This document shows, piece after piece, positions 24,718 to 33,278 of a stretch of DNA of 47,139 bases (position 1 is the stretch's first letter; the number at the start of each line of letters is the position of its first letter). The DNA comes from Bacteroidales bacterium UBA4912. Lineage in GTDB: Bacteria > Bacteroidota > Bacteroidia > Bacteroidales > Dysgonomonadaceae. The position numbers and the translations under genes were made by a program. The DNA lies in assembly GCA_002398875.1 (NCBI GenBank), contig DHCC01000033.1, positions 13,509 through 60,647 of the forward strand. Direction: 5' to 3'. The notes under the pieces are model-generated. The model saw only the letters and a list, made by a program, of their open reading frames with translations, was not told the DNA's origin and searched no databases.

Positions 24718-26913
24718 ATGATTATTCATACACTTAAAATTACAACCATATTGTGTTTTTGTGTACTTACACTTTCTGCACAATCTAAACTAAGCCCTAA
24801 AGTCACAAAACCTTCAAAAGAGTGGGTAGATCAGAAGTTCTCAATGTTTATTCATTTTGGCCTCTATTCCGTTTACGGTGGAGTTTATGAGGGAGTTCCC
24901 GTTAAACAAGGATATAGTGAGCAGATACAGTCATTTGCAGGAATATTCAGTGATTGGTACGGTGCAACTGCAAATGAATTTAATCCAACTAAATGGAATC
25001 CCGACAGCGTTGTTGCACTGGCAAAATCGGCAGGTATGAAGTCGATCATTTTTACCTCAAAGCATCACGATGGATTTTGTATGTATCATTCAGCCTATAC
25101 TGATTTTAATATTGTAGATGCGACTCCTTATTCAAAAGATTTGATGAAGGAGCTTGCAGATGCCTGCAAAAGAGGTGGTATCGGTTTCGGTGTTTATTAT
25201 TCGCTTATCGACTGGCATTATCCGCAAGCATATCCAATTTCGAGTCATAATGCAGACCCTCTCACTAATGAGCATTATGAGTTTAACCTAAAACAGGTGG
25301 AAGAGATTATGACCAATTATGGTTACATTTCAGAGATATGGTTTGATATGGGATCACTTACTCCGGAACAAAGTAAGGGATTGTATGAATTGGTAAATCG
25401 ACTGCAGCCGGGTTGCATGATAAGTTGCAGATTGGGTAATGACTACGTGGATTTTGCTGTAATGGCAGATAATGAGTATCCTGATTATAAAATGGGAATA
25501 CCATGGCAGACAGCCGCTTCAATGTTTGATGAGACTTGGGGGTATAGGTCCTGGCAGGTTCGCGGGGATGTTCAGGAAAAAGTTGAAGAGAAGATATTAA
25601 GTCTGATAAAAGTTATAAGCAGAGGTGGAAATTACTTGCTTAATATCGGTCCACGAGGCGATGGTTCTATAGTTGAATATGAGAAAGATGTGCTGCATGG
25701 AATTGGGGAGTGGATTAGTAAAAATAGTGAGGCTATTTACGGAACAGAAGCTAATCCTTTTCACACCTCTTTTTATTGGGGTGATGTAACAACTAAAAAT
25801 GGGAACATATACGCTTTTGTTAGCAAAATGCCAAACAGATCAAAAATCGAACTCTCAGGGTTTGAGGGTAAAGTTAAAAATGTGGAGTTGTTATCAACGG
25901 GTAACTCCCTTTCATTCACTCAAAAAGGAGATCGACTAGAGATATACACCGGTAAGGATATACAGTCCCATAAAACAGGTAATATAACTGAAGCAGCCAA
26001 TGAATTTGGTATGGGTTCTGTAACGGGTTCTGTAACCCCCGTATTAAAAATCAGTTTTGTAAACGGCTTCACTGTAAAGCCCTCATATTTAATCACTAAT
26101 GGTGAATTAAATCCGGGAAATAGTATGCCGGTATTTGGGTATTCAAGTCTCAACTACTATGCAGGATATAAGAGTCTGATCGGTTACGATTGGGCATTTA
26201 AAACACGTAAGAATAATGTAACTCCAAAAATCTGTTTCACTGTGAGTGAAGTTGGCAGAAAACTGTCTCTTGAAATAGGAGGAAAAGTACAAAAAGTCAC
26301 ACTAAATCCAACTGGTCATAAAAAAATAACTACACCTAAGGGATCTGTCAAATGGAGTAAGCTTTACAGAAAACCCGGCAGAGGTGTTTTTGGAAATCTC
26401 GAAGAAGAAGGGGTAGATTATATAAATTTTGATCAGCATTCAGCTGATGAAATCAGTAATTGGAATGACGTTGTTGGTTTCAAATATGGAGAAACTTATA
26501 CAGAGAGAATTTCACCACGACAGAGTGTTGTTTTTCTGCAAGAGATTGAATCTGACCGCGATCAGACAGTTGCAGTGAAATTAGGGTCAGGTAACGGCGT
26601 ATATATTTTATTGAATGGAAGTTACGTTACTGCTCACTTGTCGCCCGAAAGACTTAAATATCAGGAGGAGCTTGTTCTTCTGCCGTTAAAAAAAGGAGTG
26701 AATCAATTAGTTGTAAAATATTATAACGGTTATGAGAAAGAGCTATCTTACAGTATCACTCCATTAAATGAATGGATTATTTATGAAAACAACTTAACGC
26801 CGGTTAGTTTGCAGAGAAAAGAGTATCATACAGTTTCACTCACTGCCGATGATGCTCAATTATACGTTTCACCTCTTAGATTAAGTAATATAACAATTGA
26901 GATAAATAAATAA
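24718..26913 (+). CDS. Exported alpha-L-fucosidase, GH29
   Basis: This is a 731-residue secreted GH29 enzyme that releases L-fucose from glycans. A signal peptide of about 21 residues ends 'LTLSAQ'. The (beta/alpha)-barrel spans about 30-360 with 'KFSMFIHFGLYSVYGG', 'FTSKHHDGFCMYHSAYTDF', 'GVYYSLIDWHYP' and the nucleophile D210 in 'SEIWFDMGS'. 'GRGGNYLLNIGPRGDG' (written here as seen near residue 305, 'SRGGNYLLNIGPRGDGS') is a family signature. Beyond about 430 come beta-sandwich regions, making it longer than single-domain fucosidases (~450). TATATTTG (24664-24671) is a perfect -7 box 46 bp upstream. It sits directly after the iron importer, an unusual neighbour, and may be separately transcribed. 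It fits with the sulfatases and the uronate operon as part of glycan use. Confidence 0.93.
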   Translation: MIIHTLKITTILCFCVLTLSAQSKLSPKVTKPSKEWVDQKFSMFIHFGLYSVYGGVYEGVPVKQGYSEQIQSFAGIFSDWYGATANEFNPTKWNPDSVVALAKSAGMKSIIFTSKHHDGFCMYHSAYTDFNIVDATPYSKDLMKELADACKRGGIGFGVYYSLIDWHYPQAYPISSHNADPLTNEHYEFNLKQVEEIMTNYGYISEIWFDMGSLTPEQSKGLYELVNRLQPGCMISCRLGNDYVDFAVMADNEYPDYKMGIPWQTAASMFDETWGYRSWQVRGDVQEKVEEKILSLIKVISRGGNYLLNIGPRGDGSIVEYEKDVLHGIGEWISKNSEAIYGTEANPFHTSFYWGDVTTKNGNIYAFVSKMPNRSKIELSGFEGKVKNVELLSTGNSLSFTQKGDRLEIYTGKDIQSHKTGNITEAANEFGMGSVTGSVTPVLKISFVNGFTVKPSYLITNGELNPGNSMPVFGYSSLNYYAGYKSLIGYDWAFKTRKNNVTPKICFTVSEVGRKLSLEIGGKVQKVTLNPTGHKKITTPKGSVKWSKLYRKPGRGVFGNLEEEGVDYINFDQHSADEISNWNDVVGFKYGETYTERISPRQSVVFLQEIESDRDQTVAVKLGSGNGVYILLNGSYVTAHLSPERLKYQEELVLLPLKKGVNQLVVKYYNGYEKELSYSITPLNEWIIYENNLTPVSLQRKEYHTVSLTADDAQLYVSPLRLSNITIEINK

Positions 26914-27000
26914 TTATTTGTAATCATATCAAAACTTTGCTGTTTTATTTATTCCAACTCATTGATTATCTTTGCAGCGTAAAAATCAAAGCTCTTAAAT

Positions 27001-27357
27001 ATGAAACCACTTTTTATACATTATCCAAAATGCGGCACATGCCGGAAAGCTTCCAACTGGTTAGAGGCAAATGGTGTAGAGGTGACTGCCAGACATATAG
27101 TTGAAGACAACCCAAAGAAAGAAGAACTCTCTGAGTGGATTGACAAAAGCGGTCTGCCGATCAGCAGATTCTTCAACACTTCAGGAATAATTTACAGAGA
27201 ACAAAATCTGAAAGAGAAGGTGAAAACTGCCTCTCGTGATGAGTTGCTTGATTTACTCTCATCAAACGGGATGGTGGTAAAACGCCCTATTGTTGTTGGA
27301 GACGATTTTGTACTCGTTGGTTTTAACGAGAAGGAGTGGTCAGAGAAACTTGGTTAA
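27001..27357 (+). CDS. ArsC/Spx-family glutaredoxin-fold protein
   Basis: This is a 118-residue cytoplasmic protein of the ArsC/Spx/YffB family. 'HYPKCGTCRKASNWLEANG' has a CXXC (C12, C15) at the active-site position. 'GLPISRFFNTSGIIYRE' and 'SSNGMVVKRPIVV' are family blocks. It is unrelated to the LMW-phosphatase-type ArsC at 5070. Despite frequent annotation as arsenate reductase, members without a nearby arsenic context often have unknown redox or regulatory roles. TATCTTTG (26967-26974) is a perfect -7 box. The dusB gene follows 55 bp later and may be co-transcribed. Confidence 0.9.
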   Translation: MKPLFIHYPKCGTCRKASNWLEANGVEVTARHIVEDNPKKEELSEWIDKSGLPISRFFNTSGIIYREQNLKEKVKTASRDELLDLLSSNGMVVKRPIVVGDDFVLVGFNEKEWSEKLG

Positions 27358-27412
27358 ACTTACAACATTGTGTTAAGTCTTAAGAACACAAAATAAAAGG
27401 AATCGCTTTATT

Positions 27413-28435
27413 ATGAAGATTGCAAATTTGGAATTTCCTGACAGGTCGGTATTTCTGGCACCTATGGAAGATGTTACTGATATTGGATTCAGGCTGCTTT
27501 GCAGGCAGTTTGGGGCTGATATGGTTTATACTGAATTTGTATCAAGCGATGCTCTGATCAGAGAGATAAAAAAAACCAAGCGGAAGATTCTTTTTAGTGA
27601 AGAGGAACGACCGGTTGGTATTCAGATATATGGCAGTGATCCCGATACCATGGTTGAAGCTGCCAAAATATGTGAGGAGGCCGACCCTGATCTGATTGAC
27701 ATCAATTTTGGATGTCCCGTAAGAAAAATTGCGGGTAAAGGAGCCGGTTCCGGCATGATGCGTACACCCGATGTAATGCTAGATATTACAGAGAAGGTGG
27801 TAAAGGCTGTGAATAAACCGGTATCCGTAAAGACCAGACTTGGCTGGGATGATGACTCGAAGATTATTGTACGACTTGCCGAGCAACTTCAGGATTGCGG
27901 TATTGTTGCACTGACAATTCACGGTCGTACCCGCTCACAGATGTATAAGGGAGAAGCTGACTGGTCGCTGATTCGTGACGTTAAGAATAACCCAAACATG
28001 CATATCCCGATAATTGGTAATGGGGATGTCACCTCACCCGAAATCACCAAAAAACGCTTTGACGAAACCGGTGTGGATGCTATTATGGTAGGGCGTGGCA
28101 GTATTGGTGCCCCCTGGATCTTCGAAGAGATAAAATATTTCCTTGAAAATGGTGAGCATCTGCCAAAGAAATCGTTTACGTGGTATCTTGATGTATTAAA
28201 ACAACATGTTCAGGAGAGTGTAAACAGGCTTGATGAAATGCGTGGTATACTTCATACACGGCGCCATCTTGCAGCAACCCCGCTGTTTAAAGGTATTCCA
28301 GATTTTAAATCCACACGAATAGCGATGCTTAGGGCAAATACTCTTGACGAGCTATACTCAATTATGGACGAGATACCTGTGAAGTTTGAGGAATATATTG
28401 AAACCGGTTTAGATATACCAAAAGTGTTGGTGTAA
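27413..28435 (+). CDS. dusB: tRNA-dihydrouridine synthase
   Basis: This is a 340-residue flavoenzyme reducing specific uridines in tRNA to dihydrouridine with NADPH. The FMN-binding TIM barrel opens 'VFLAPMEDVTDIGFRLLCRQFGADMVYTEF'. The catalytic cysteine is in 'INFGCPVRKIAGKGAGSGMM', and 'GNGDV' with 'GVDAIMVGRGSIGAPWIF' forms the FMN phosphate site. The sequence resembles the DusB subgroup most, and the C-terminal helical domain is complete. Subgroup assignment rests on overall similarity. The 28462 gene follows after 26 bp. Confidence 0.94.
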   Translation: MKIANLEFPDRSVFLAPMEDVTDIGFRLLCRQFGADMVYTEFVSSDALIREIKKTKRKILFSEEERPVGIQIYGSDPDTMVEAAKICEEADPDLIDINFGCPVRKIAGKGAGSGMMRTPDVMLDITEKVVKAVNKPVSVKTRLGWDDDSKIIVRLAEQLQDCGIVALTIHGRTRSQMYKGEADWSLIRDVKNNPNMHIPIIGNGDVTSPEITKKRFDETGVDAIMVGRGSIGAPWIFEEIKYFLENGEHLPKKSFTWYLDVLKQHVQESVNRLDEMRGILHTRRHLAATPLFKGIPDFKSTRIAMLRANTLDELYSIMDEIPVKFEEYIETGLDIPKVLV

Positions 28436-28461
28436 AATGTAACTTGTAAAAAAAATTACCA

Positions 28462-28827
28462 ATGAAGAAAATTACACTCATTCTACTGACTATTTTTGCT
28501 GTAATTATCGCTATGCCTGCTCAGGAGAAAGGAATAATAGAAGAAGTTTTACATAATAGCGTAGAGCAAAAAGTAGATAAGATGCAAAAGCTTATTGACT
28601 TTGATGATGAAAAGGCGCTGCAATTGAAAGAAATGGAGCTTAAGTATTTGCTGGACGTTCAAAAAGCAGAGACCTGTTTCCTGTGCAATACAAGCAGAAG
28701 GGTCAAAAAATTGAAAGCTATACGTGTGGAGAACCTGCAAAAAATTCTGGACCGTGATCAGTATTTAAAATACCTATCTATTGAAAATGATCTTCTGAAT
28801 GAAAATAACCGTTTGATACTTCATTAA
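28462..28827 (+). CDS. Small exported protein, Spy/CpxP-like helical character
   Basis: This is a 121-residue protein with a signal peptide (about 1-21, 'LILLTIFAVIIAMPAQ') and a highly charged helical mature part. The pattern 'QKVDKMQKLIDFDDEKALQLKEMELKYLLDVQ' followed by 'RRVKKLKAIRVENLQKILDRDQYLKYLSIEN' looks like the paired 'DxxxAxxL...M...Lxx(D/E)Q(Y/R)xKY' helices of small periplasmic Spy/CpxP-type chaperones of Bacteroidota. The similarity is a pattern judgement, not a domain match. A CXXC (C72, C75) sits between the two helical halves, which is unusual for that group and could bind metal or form a disulfide. It lies 26 bp after dusB on the same strand. Confidence 0.75.
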   Translation: MKKITLILLTIFAVIIAMPAQEKGIIEEVLHNSVEQKVDKMQKLIDFDDEKALQLKEMELKYLLDVQKAETCFLCNTSRRVKKLKAIRVENLQKILDRDQYLKYLSIENDLLNENNRLILH

Positions 28828-28901
28828 AATAACACAGAATAATCTTTAGTTTACATAAGTCTTAAGGCAGTACATCAGTATTGTTTTGAGTTGATATAGT
28901 G

Positions 28902-28998
28902 CTTACATTTCACTTACCTGCGCCTTATTTAAAAGGAGTTTATAAGGCCCGGGTAAGACCCAGGTAAGAGCAATATAAGACCAAAGTAATACTAAAGA
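28902..28998. repeat. Phased 11-bp repeats flanking a palindrome
   Basis: From 28950 five successive 11-bp units read CGGGTAAGACC, CAGGTAAGAGC, AATATAAGACC, AAAGTAATACT and AAAGAACTGCT, fading rightwards. To the left, the complementary strand carries two more (CAGGTAAGTGA, AATGTAAGCAC). Between them GCCTTAT...ATAAGGC forms a stem, so arms of about 30 bp (28902-28932 and 28939-28968) make one imperfect inverted repeat. It lies between convergent genes. The same 11-mer consensus (AAAGTAAGAGC) recurs at 47118-47139. Confidence 0.7.
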
Positions 28999-29044
28999 AC
29001 TGCTATACCTGCATTTGAAAACAGGCTATACTTCCATAATATTA

Positions 29045-30763
29045 TTATCGTTTCTTTATAGTTGGGAGCAGTTTTGGATTATCGATTATCACGCCTTCCC
29101 TTAAAATTGATTCTTTTGTAGAATAAAATTCAGCATCCCTGTACTGAATACTTGAAGCACTTCTGGTAACAGCAACCGGGTAAGGGCGGCCGGTAATTAA
29201 TGACAAAGCCTTGGCAAAAAGATAATCGCTCTCTTCACCTATTGGTTTCCAAACTGATGGAGTGAGCTCATTAACGTAGGTTGATTCTATTGGATGATTA
29301 GGTATCAATCCGTTTGTATTAATGAAGCTATTGTTGTTCTTGTCTGTATATTTACCTACAATAGGCTGCATTGCCCAATTACCCAGGGTTCTTTTTTCGC
29401 TGATTTTAAGACTTGATTCCACATATACAGCTTGTACTTTTCCATCGTAGTCATTATAGGCATGCAGAGTCCATGATGCTGTATATTTACCACTTGTTTT
29501 TTCTCCAATCTGTTCTACTTGCATATAGGGTTTCAGGCAGAATGTGAGAAGCTCTGAAGCTGACGCTGAACTCCTTGTTGTAATGACATACAGTTTTAAA
29601 TCGCCATTGTTGACATTGGCATTAACGGGATTTGAATATTTAGTTTTATATTCTCCAAGATAGTCCTTTCTATCCCACTTATTGTCATCGAATACATCGT
29701 TAACATAATCATTATAGCTCATTATAGTAAAAGCCCCTTTATTTTTAACATCCTGCACAGGTGCAATAAGTGATGCCAGATATGTTGCTGCAGTAATATA
29801 TCCACCCGGATTATAGCGAAGGTCCAAAACCAGGTCTGTTATACCTGCACTCTTAAATTCTGAGAAAACATTGTAAAGACTTTCGTTATAATTTTCTGTA
29901 AATTCGGTGTAGAACAGATAGCCTACTTTACGCCCTGCGAAACCGTCTCCTTGATAAACTTTGTGATACAGTACAGGATCGGTAGTGAACGCTGCCGGTG
30001 TAATAGGTACTTCTCGTGCGTTTTGGTAATTTTGATCTAATACAGTGAATGTAGTGGTAGAATTAGCACCAAATAATATGGTCCAATTTTTATCGTTTAA
30101 TAATATACCGTTTGCATGTGTAATGATATCTCCTCTTTTTAATCCGGCTTTTTCTGCAGGTGTGTTGGGGTAAACATATCTTACTAATCCGACAACGCGG
30201 TCACTTGTTTCGTCATAATATAATCCGAGTGGCTGAAATCCAAACGCATCTGTAGATTCACCCTCAAAACCTGCCATTAATTTATCAACATCATCAGTTA
30301 TCCATGACCACCCGCGTTGAGTATCTATACTGTTTAATATTTTATAGAAGTATTTTTCAGGGTCGCTATCATTAACTGTTGGTTTTTTGTTTTCTATTTC
30401 CTTAGCCCACAAATAATATTGTTCCATACCGTCATACACAAACTTTGAAACGAGATTTATTCCATCATCAGAGTTGTCATTGATTATAGCATTGCCCGAT
30501 ACAGATGCATCCTCGACATAAATAGTGGTACCATTAGTCAGAGTAATGCTTGCTGTTGGAGGCGTTGTAGTTGAGTTTACGATTGCATTTACTTTTTCTT
30601 TATAGCCACTGCTGTAAGTTAATGTAAAGGTTTTACTAACAGCTTGATAAGTCGCTGAAACAAGCTCTCCTTTATTATCAATTATTGGATCATCTTTTTT
30701 ACATGATGTAAAGTGGATGAGCAGTATTGTGAAAGTAAAGAATACTAATAGTATTTTTTTCAT
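29045..30763 (-). CDS. S41-family C-terminal processing peptidase, lipoprotein
   Basis: This is a 572-residue serine protease of family S41 (CtpA/tail-specific type). The N-terminus has a hydrophobic stretch and lipobox 'FTSC' (C21), so it is a lipoprotein. A helical cap region at about 105-150 ('VYDGMEQYYLWAKEIENKKP') precedes a PDZ domain (about 170-240, 'VYPNTPAEKAGLKRGDIITHANG'). The protease core contains 'LVLDLRYNPGGYITAATYLASLIAP', and the catalytic Ser lies in 'TTRSSASASELLTFCLKP' at about residue 397. The mature N-terminus also carries a small beta domain. It probably acts in the periplasm or on the outer membrane, trimming or degrading protein C-termini. It stands alone. Confidence 0.92.
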   Translation of the reverse strand: MKKILLVFFTFTILLIHFTSCKKDDPIIDNKGELVSATYQAVSKTFTLTYSSGYKEKVNAIVNSTTTPPTASITLTNGTTIYVEDASVSGNAIINDNSDDGINLVSKFVYDGMEQYYLWAKEIENKKPTVNDSDPEKYFYKILNSIDTQRGWSWITDDVDKLMAGFEGESTDAFGFQPLGLYYDETSDRVVGLVRYVYPNTPAEKAGLKRGDIITHANGILLNDKNWTILFGANSTTTFTVLDQNYQNAREVPITPAAFTTDPVLYHKVYQGDGFAGRKVGYLFYTEFTENYNESLYNVFSEFKSAGITDLVLDLRYNPGGYITAATYLASLIAPVQDVKNKGAFTIMSYNDYVNDVFDDNKWDRKDYLGEYKTKYSNPVNANVNNGDLKLYVITTRSSASASELLTFCLKPYMQVEQIGEKTSGKYTASWTLHAYNDYDGKVQAVYVESSLKISEKRTLGNWAMQPIVGKYTDKNNNSFINTNGLIPNHPIESTYVNELTPSVWKPIGEESDYLFAKALSLITGRPYPVAVTRSASSIQYRDAEFYSTKESILREGVIIDNPKLLPTIKKR

Positions 30764-30862
30764 TGATTTTGCTTATTTGTCAAAAGGAATTTAATCTGTC
30801 CTTATGAACAGTTATTAATAGACTGCGAAAATATCAAATAATTTAATTGAAGTCTGCAAATA

Positions 30863-31471
30863 TCAGAATTTTAACTCACCTTTGCCCTGACGAATGATAA
30901 CCGGGTGACCTGAAGTGCAGTCAACTACCGTGGAGGGTTCAATACCTCCATTGCCTCCGTCAATTACAATATCTGCAAAATCCTGCCATTTCTCATGTAT
31001 TAGTTCAGGGTTGGTAGTATATTCAATTTCATCATTATCATCCTTTATTGATGTGCTTAATACAGGATTTCCCAGCTGTGCGACTATTTCACGGATAATA
31101 TTGTTGTCGGGCACACGAATACCGACAGTCTTTTTTTTCTTATATATTTTGGGCAGGGATGATGTAGTTGTCAGGATAAAAGTGAAAGGGCCCGGCAGAT
31201 TCCTTTTCATCAGTTTAAAAGCTGGTGTATCTACCTTTGCATATTCACTCATTATGCTCAGGTCGTTGCATATAATAGATAAATTGCTTTTCTGTGGGTC
31301 TATTCCCTTCAGATTGCAAATCTTCTCTACAGCACGAACATTCAGTGCATCGCAGCCGATGGCATAAAGGGTATCGGTAGGATAGACTACCGTACCACCG
31401 TCACGCAGAATAGTAACAATTTTTTCTATTTCACGTGGATTAGGATTTTCATCATATAGTTTAACAAGCAT
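30863..31471 (-). CDS. L-threonylcarbamoyladenylate synthase family (YciO/YrdC/Sua5)
   Basis: This is a 202-residue enzyme making threonylcarbamoyl-AMP for the t6A modification of tRNA, or its close paralogue YciO. 'GGTVVYPTDTLYAIGCDALN', 'KRNLPGPFTFILT' and 'VGIRVPDN' are the family blocks. The Sua5 C-terminal domain is absent. The frame is open further upstream to a TTG at 31501, but that stretch is the stem of the fabI terminator. The ATG at 31471 starts the conserved 'MLVKLYDENPNPREIEKIV' and lies only 5 bp after a perfect -7 box (TATATTTG, 31484-31477, minus strand). The mRNA should therefore be leaderless or almost so. Confidence 0.9.
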   Translation of the reverse strand: MLVKLYDENPNPREIEKIVTILRDGGTVVYPTDTLYAIGCDALNVRAVEKICNLKGIDPQKSNLSIICNDLSIMSEYAKVDTPAFKLMKRNLPGPFTFILTTTSSLPKIYKKKKTVGIRVPDNNIIREIVAQLGNPVLSTSIKDDNDEIEYTTNPELIHEKWQDFADIVIDGGNGGIEPSTVVDCTSGHPVIIRQGKGELKF

Positions 31472-31479
31472 AGCTGCAA

Positions 31480-31522
31480 ATATATAAAAAAATAGTTTCA
31501 ACCTGTTGATTGAAACTATTTT
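31480..31522 (-). terminator. Intrinsic terminator after fabI
   Basis: AAAATAGTTTCA (31511-31522 read on the minus strand) and TGAAACTATTTT (31489-31500, minus strand) form a perfect 12-bp stem around a 10-base loop. It is followed on the minus strand by TTTTTATA. It lies between the fabI stop and the next gene, and its T-tract runs into the -7 box of the threonylcarbamoyl synthase gene. Confidence 0.85.
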
Positions 31523-31540
31523 ATTGATGAATCGATCTAA

Positions 31541-32398
31541 TTAATCTTTTAGAATGTCTGCATCTGCATCTGAATTCATTTCCAGACCGTTGCTGTATTG
31601 TTTCATTGCACGCAGACTCATTCCCATGCTAGAAAAGCCTCCGTCGTTATAGAGATTCTGCATGGTAACCTTACGGGTAAGGTCAGAAAACATTACAATA
31701 CAATAGTCAGCCGCATCATCTGCAGTGGCATTGCCAATTGGAGCCATACGTTCGGAGAAGTCCATCAGGTCTGTCATACCTTTTACGCCGCTACCGGCAG
31801 TTGTCATGGTTGGTGACTGTGAGATAGTATTAATCCTTACGCCTTTATCACGTCCGTAGATATATCCGAAACTGCGGGTTATAGATTCGAGAAGAGCCTT
31901 TGCATCAGCCATATCGTTGTATCCATAGAATACACGCTGGGCAGCTACATAGGTAAGGGCAATAATTGAACCGCCTTCTGATATTGCATCCATTTTACGT
32001 GCAACCTGCAGCATTTTGTGGAAAGAGACTGCTGAGATATCAAGTGTTTTCATCAGCATATCATAATCCAGATCGTCATAAGTTCTTTTCTTACGAACAT
32101 TAGGCGACATCCCGATTGAGTGGAGAACAAAATCAATTTTTCCACCGAGGATCTCCATAGATTTGGTGAAAACCATCTCCAGATCTTCTACGTTTGTAGC
32201 ATCAGCAGGCAAGATCTCGGCATTTAGCTTCGCGCCAAGTTGTGCCGTTTCGCCCATGCGAACTGCTACGGGGGTATTCGACAAAGTGATTATTGCGCCT
32301 TCTTCAACAGCTCTTTCTGCCACTTTCCATGCAATAGACATGTCGTTAAGGGCACCAAAAATAATCCCTCTTTTGCCTTTTAATAAATTGTGAGTCAT
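31541..32398 (-). CDS. fabI: Enoyl-[acyl-carrier-protein] reductase (NADH)
   Basis: This is a 285-residue short-chain reductase doing the last step of each fatty-acid elongation cycle. 'LKGKRGIIFGALNDMSIAWKVAE' is the FabI-type dinucleotide motif, with 'SIAWKVA' where other SDRs have GxGxxG. Y150, Y160 and K167 ('YVAAQRVFYGYNDMADAK') form the Y-x6-K active site. 'RINTISQSPTMTTAGSG' is the substrate-loop region targeted by triclosan in this family. It stands alone with a terminator behind it. TACATTTG (32480-32473, minus strand) is a perfect -7 box 74 bp before the start. Confidence 0.95.
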   Translation of the reverse strand: MTHNLLKGKRGIIFGALNDMSIAWKVAERAVEEGAIITLSNTPVAVRMGETAQLGAKLNAEILPADATNVEDLEMVFTKSMEILGGKIDFVLHSIGMSPNVRKKRTYDDLDYDMLMKTLDISAVSFHKMLQVARKMDAISEGGSIIALTYVAAQRVFYGYNDMADAKALLESITRSFGYIYGRDKGVRINTISQSPTMTTAGSGVKGMTDLMDFSERMAPIGNATADDAADYCIVMFSDLTRKVTMQNLYNDGGFSSMGMSLRAMKQYSNGLEMNSDADADILKD

Positions 32399-32536
32399 AA
32401 TTATTTCAATTTTATTTATCCGGGAAAATTAATTTATTGGATAAAAATGATTGTTATTTACGTAAAACTGCGCAAATGTATAAAAAATGTGCAATAATTA
32501 AACATACCAGAGGCAATTAAGTTCTATAATTAAACT

Positions 32537-32564
32537 AAAAAGCGGAGAAAATACCCCGCTTTTT
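32537..32564 (-). terminator. Intrinsic terminator after the aquaporin gene
   Basis: AAAAAGCGG (32537-32545) and CCGCTTTTT (32556-32564) form a 9-bp stem that reads as stem plus T-run on either strand. It lies 30 bp after the aquaporin stop (minus strand). Confidence 0.8.
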
Positions 32565-32594
32565 CAAAATGTTTAGTGTTGAAACAGTTATTAA

Positions 32595-33278
32595 TTAAAC
32601 ATTAGTCCGGTCGTTTTCAACAGTTATGCCTTTCCAGACAATGGCAGAAATAGCTGCACCAAGTAGCGGTGCTACAATAAACAACCATAATTGTGATAAT
32701 GCTGCTCCCCCTTCAAATATTGCGGGACCAATGCTTCTGGCGGGGTTTACAGATGTTCCGGTAATAGGGATACAAACAATATGTACAAGCACTAAAGCAA
32801 GTCCAATAGCCAATCCGGCAAATTTGTTGAGCCCGTTTTTTGCAGTCACTCCAAGAACAACCAGCACAAATATGAATGTGAATACTGTTTCAGCAACAAA
32901 AGCTTGTGCCATCATGCCATCAGCAAAGCCATTTGCGCCTGTCAGGGTTGTAGTTGAGCCTGAATCTTTGGCAAGAAACCATAATATAGATGATCCTAAA
33001 ATTGCTCCAATTACCTGAAAGACCATATACATACCTGCATCTTTGCCGCTCATCCTACCTGAAAGAAGCACTCCTAGTGTAATAGCCGGATTGATGTGAC
33101 AACCGGAAATACTTCCAATGGCATAAGCCATAGCTACAACAGATAAGCCGAATGCAAATGCTACACCTAAAGTTCCGACACTCAAAAAAGGCTGTTCTGC
33201 ACCTGCAAACACAGCTGCACCACATCCCATTAAAACCAGTACCATTGTACCAATCATTTCTGCTAAATACTTTTTCAT
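32595..33278 (-). CDS. aqpZ: Aquaporin (AqpZ-like MIP family)
   Basis: This is a 227-residue six-helix water channel. The two NPA boxes are at 63-65 ('CHINPAITLG') and 178-180 ('SVNPARSIGP'). H166 and R181 fill the AqpZ-type selectivity filter ('LVLVHIVCIPITGTSVNPAR'), pointing to water rather than glycerol. The frame is open for another 42 codons upstream, but that extension ('MHFESKNLLSTITT...') has no family similarity. 'MKKYLAEMIGTMVLVLMGCG' is the standard start, so 33278 was chosen. It stands alone and is closed by a terminator at 32537-32564. Confidence 0.93.
   Translation of the reverse strand: MKKYLAEMIGTMVLVLMGCGAAVFAGAEQPFLSVGTLGVAFAFGLSVVAMAYAIGSISGCHINPAITLGVLLSGRMSGKDAGMYMVFQVIGAILGSSILWFLAKDSGSTTTLTGANGFADGMMAQAFVAETVFTFIFVLVVLGVTAKNGLNKFAGLAIGLALVLVHIVCIPITGTSVNPARSIGPAIFEGGAALSQLWLFIVAPLLGAAISAIVWKGITVENDRTNV

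Noticed and set aside
27001..27357. Calling this gene a true arsenate reductase of the ars system
   Set aside because: It belongs to the Spx/ArsC glutaredoxin-fold group, lies 20 kb from the ars units next to dusB, and the locus already has a complete LMW-type ArsC.
28902..28998. The 11-bp repeats as a CRISPR array
   Set aside because: Units are 11 bp with no spacers, are degenerate and occur on both strands, and no cas gene is in the window.
30915..31367. A 150-codon open frame antisense to the threonylcarbamoyl-AMP synthase gene
   Set aside because: It overlaps a well-conserved gene completely and its translation has no family features.
31472..31501. Ten-residue N-terminal extension of the threonylcarbamoyl synthase from TTG 31501
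   Set aside because: The extension is encoded by the fabI terminator stem and T-run, and a -7 box lies inside it. The conserved protein starts at the ATG at 31471.
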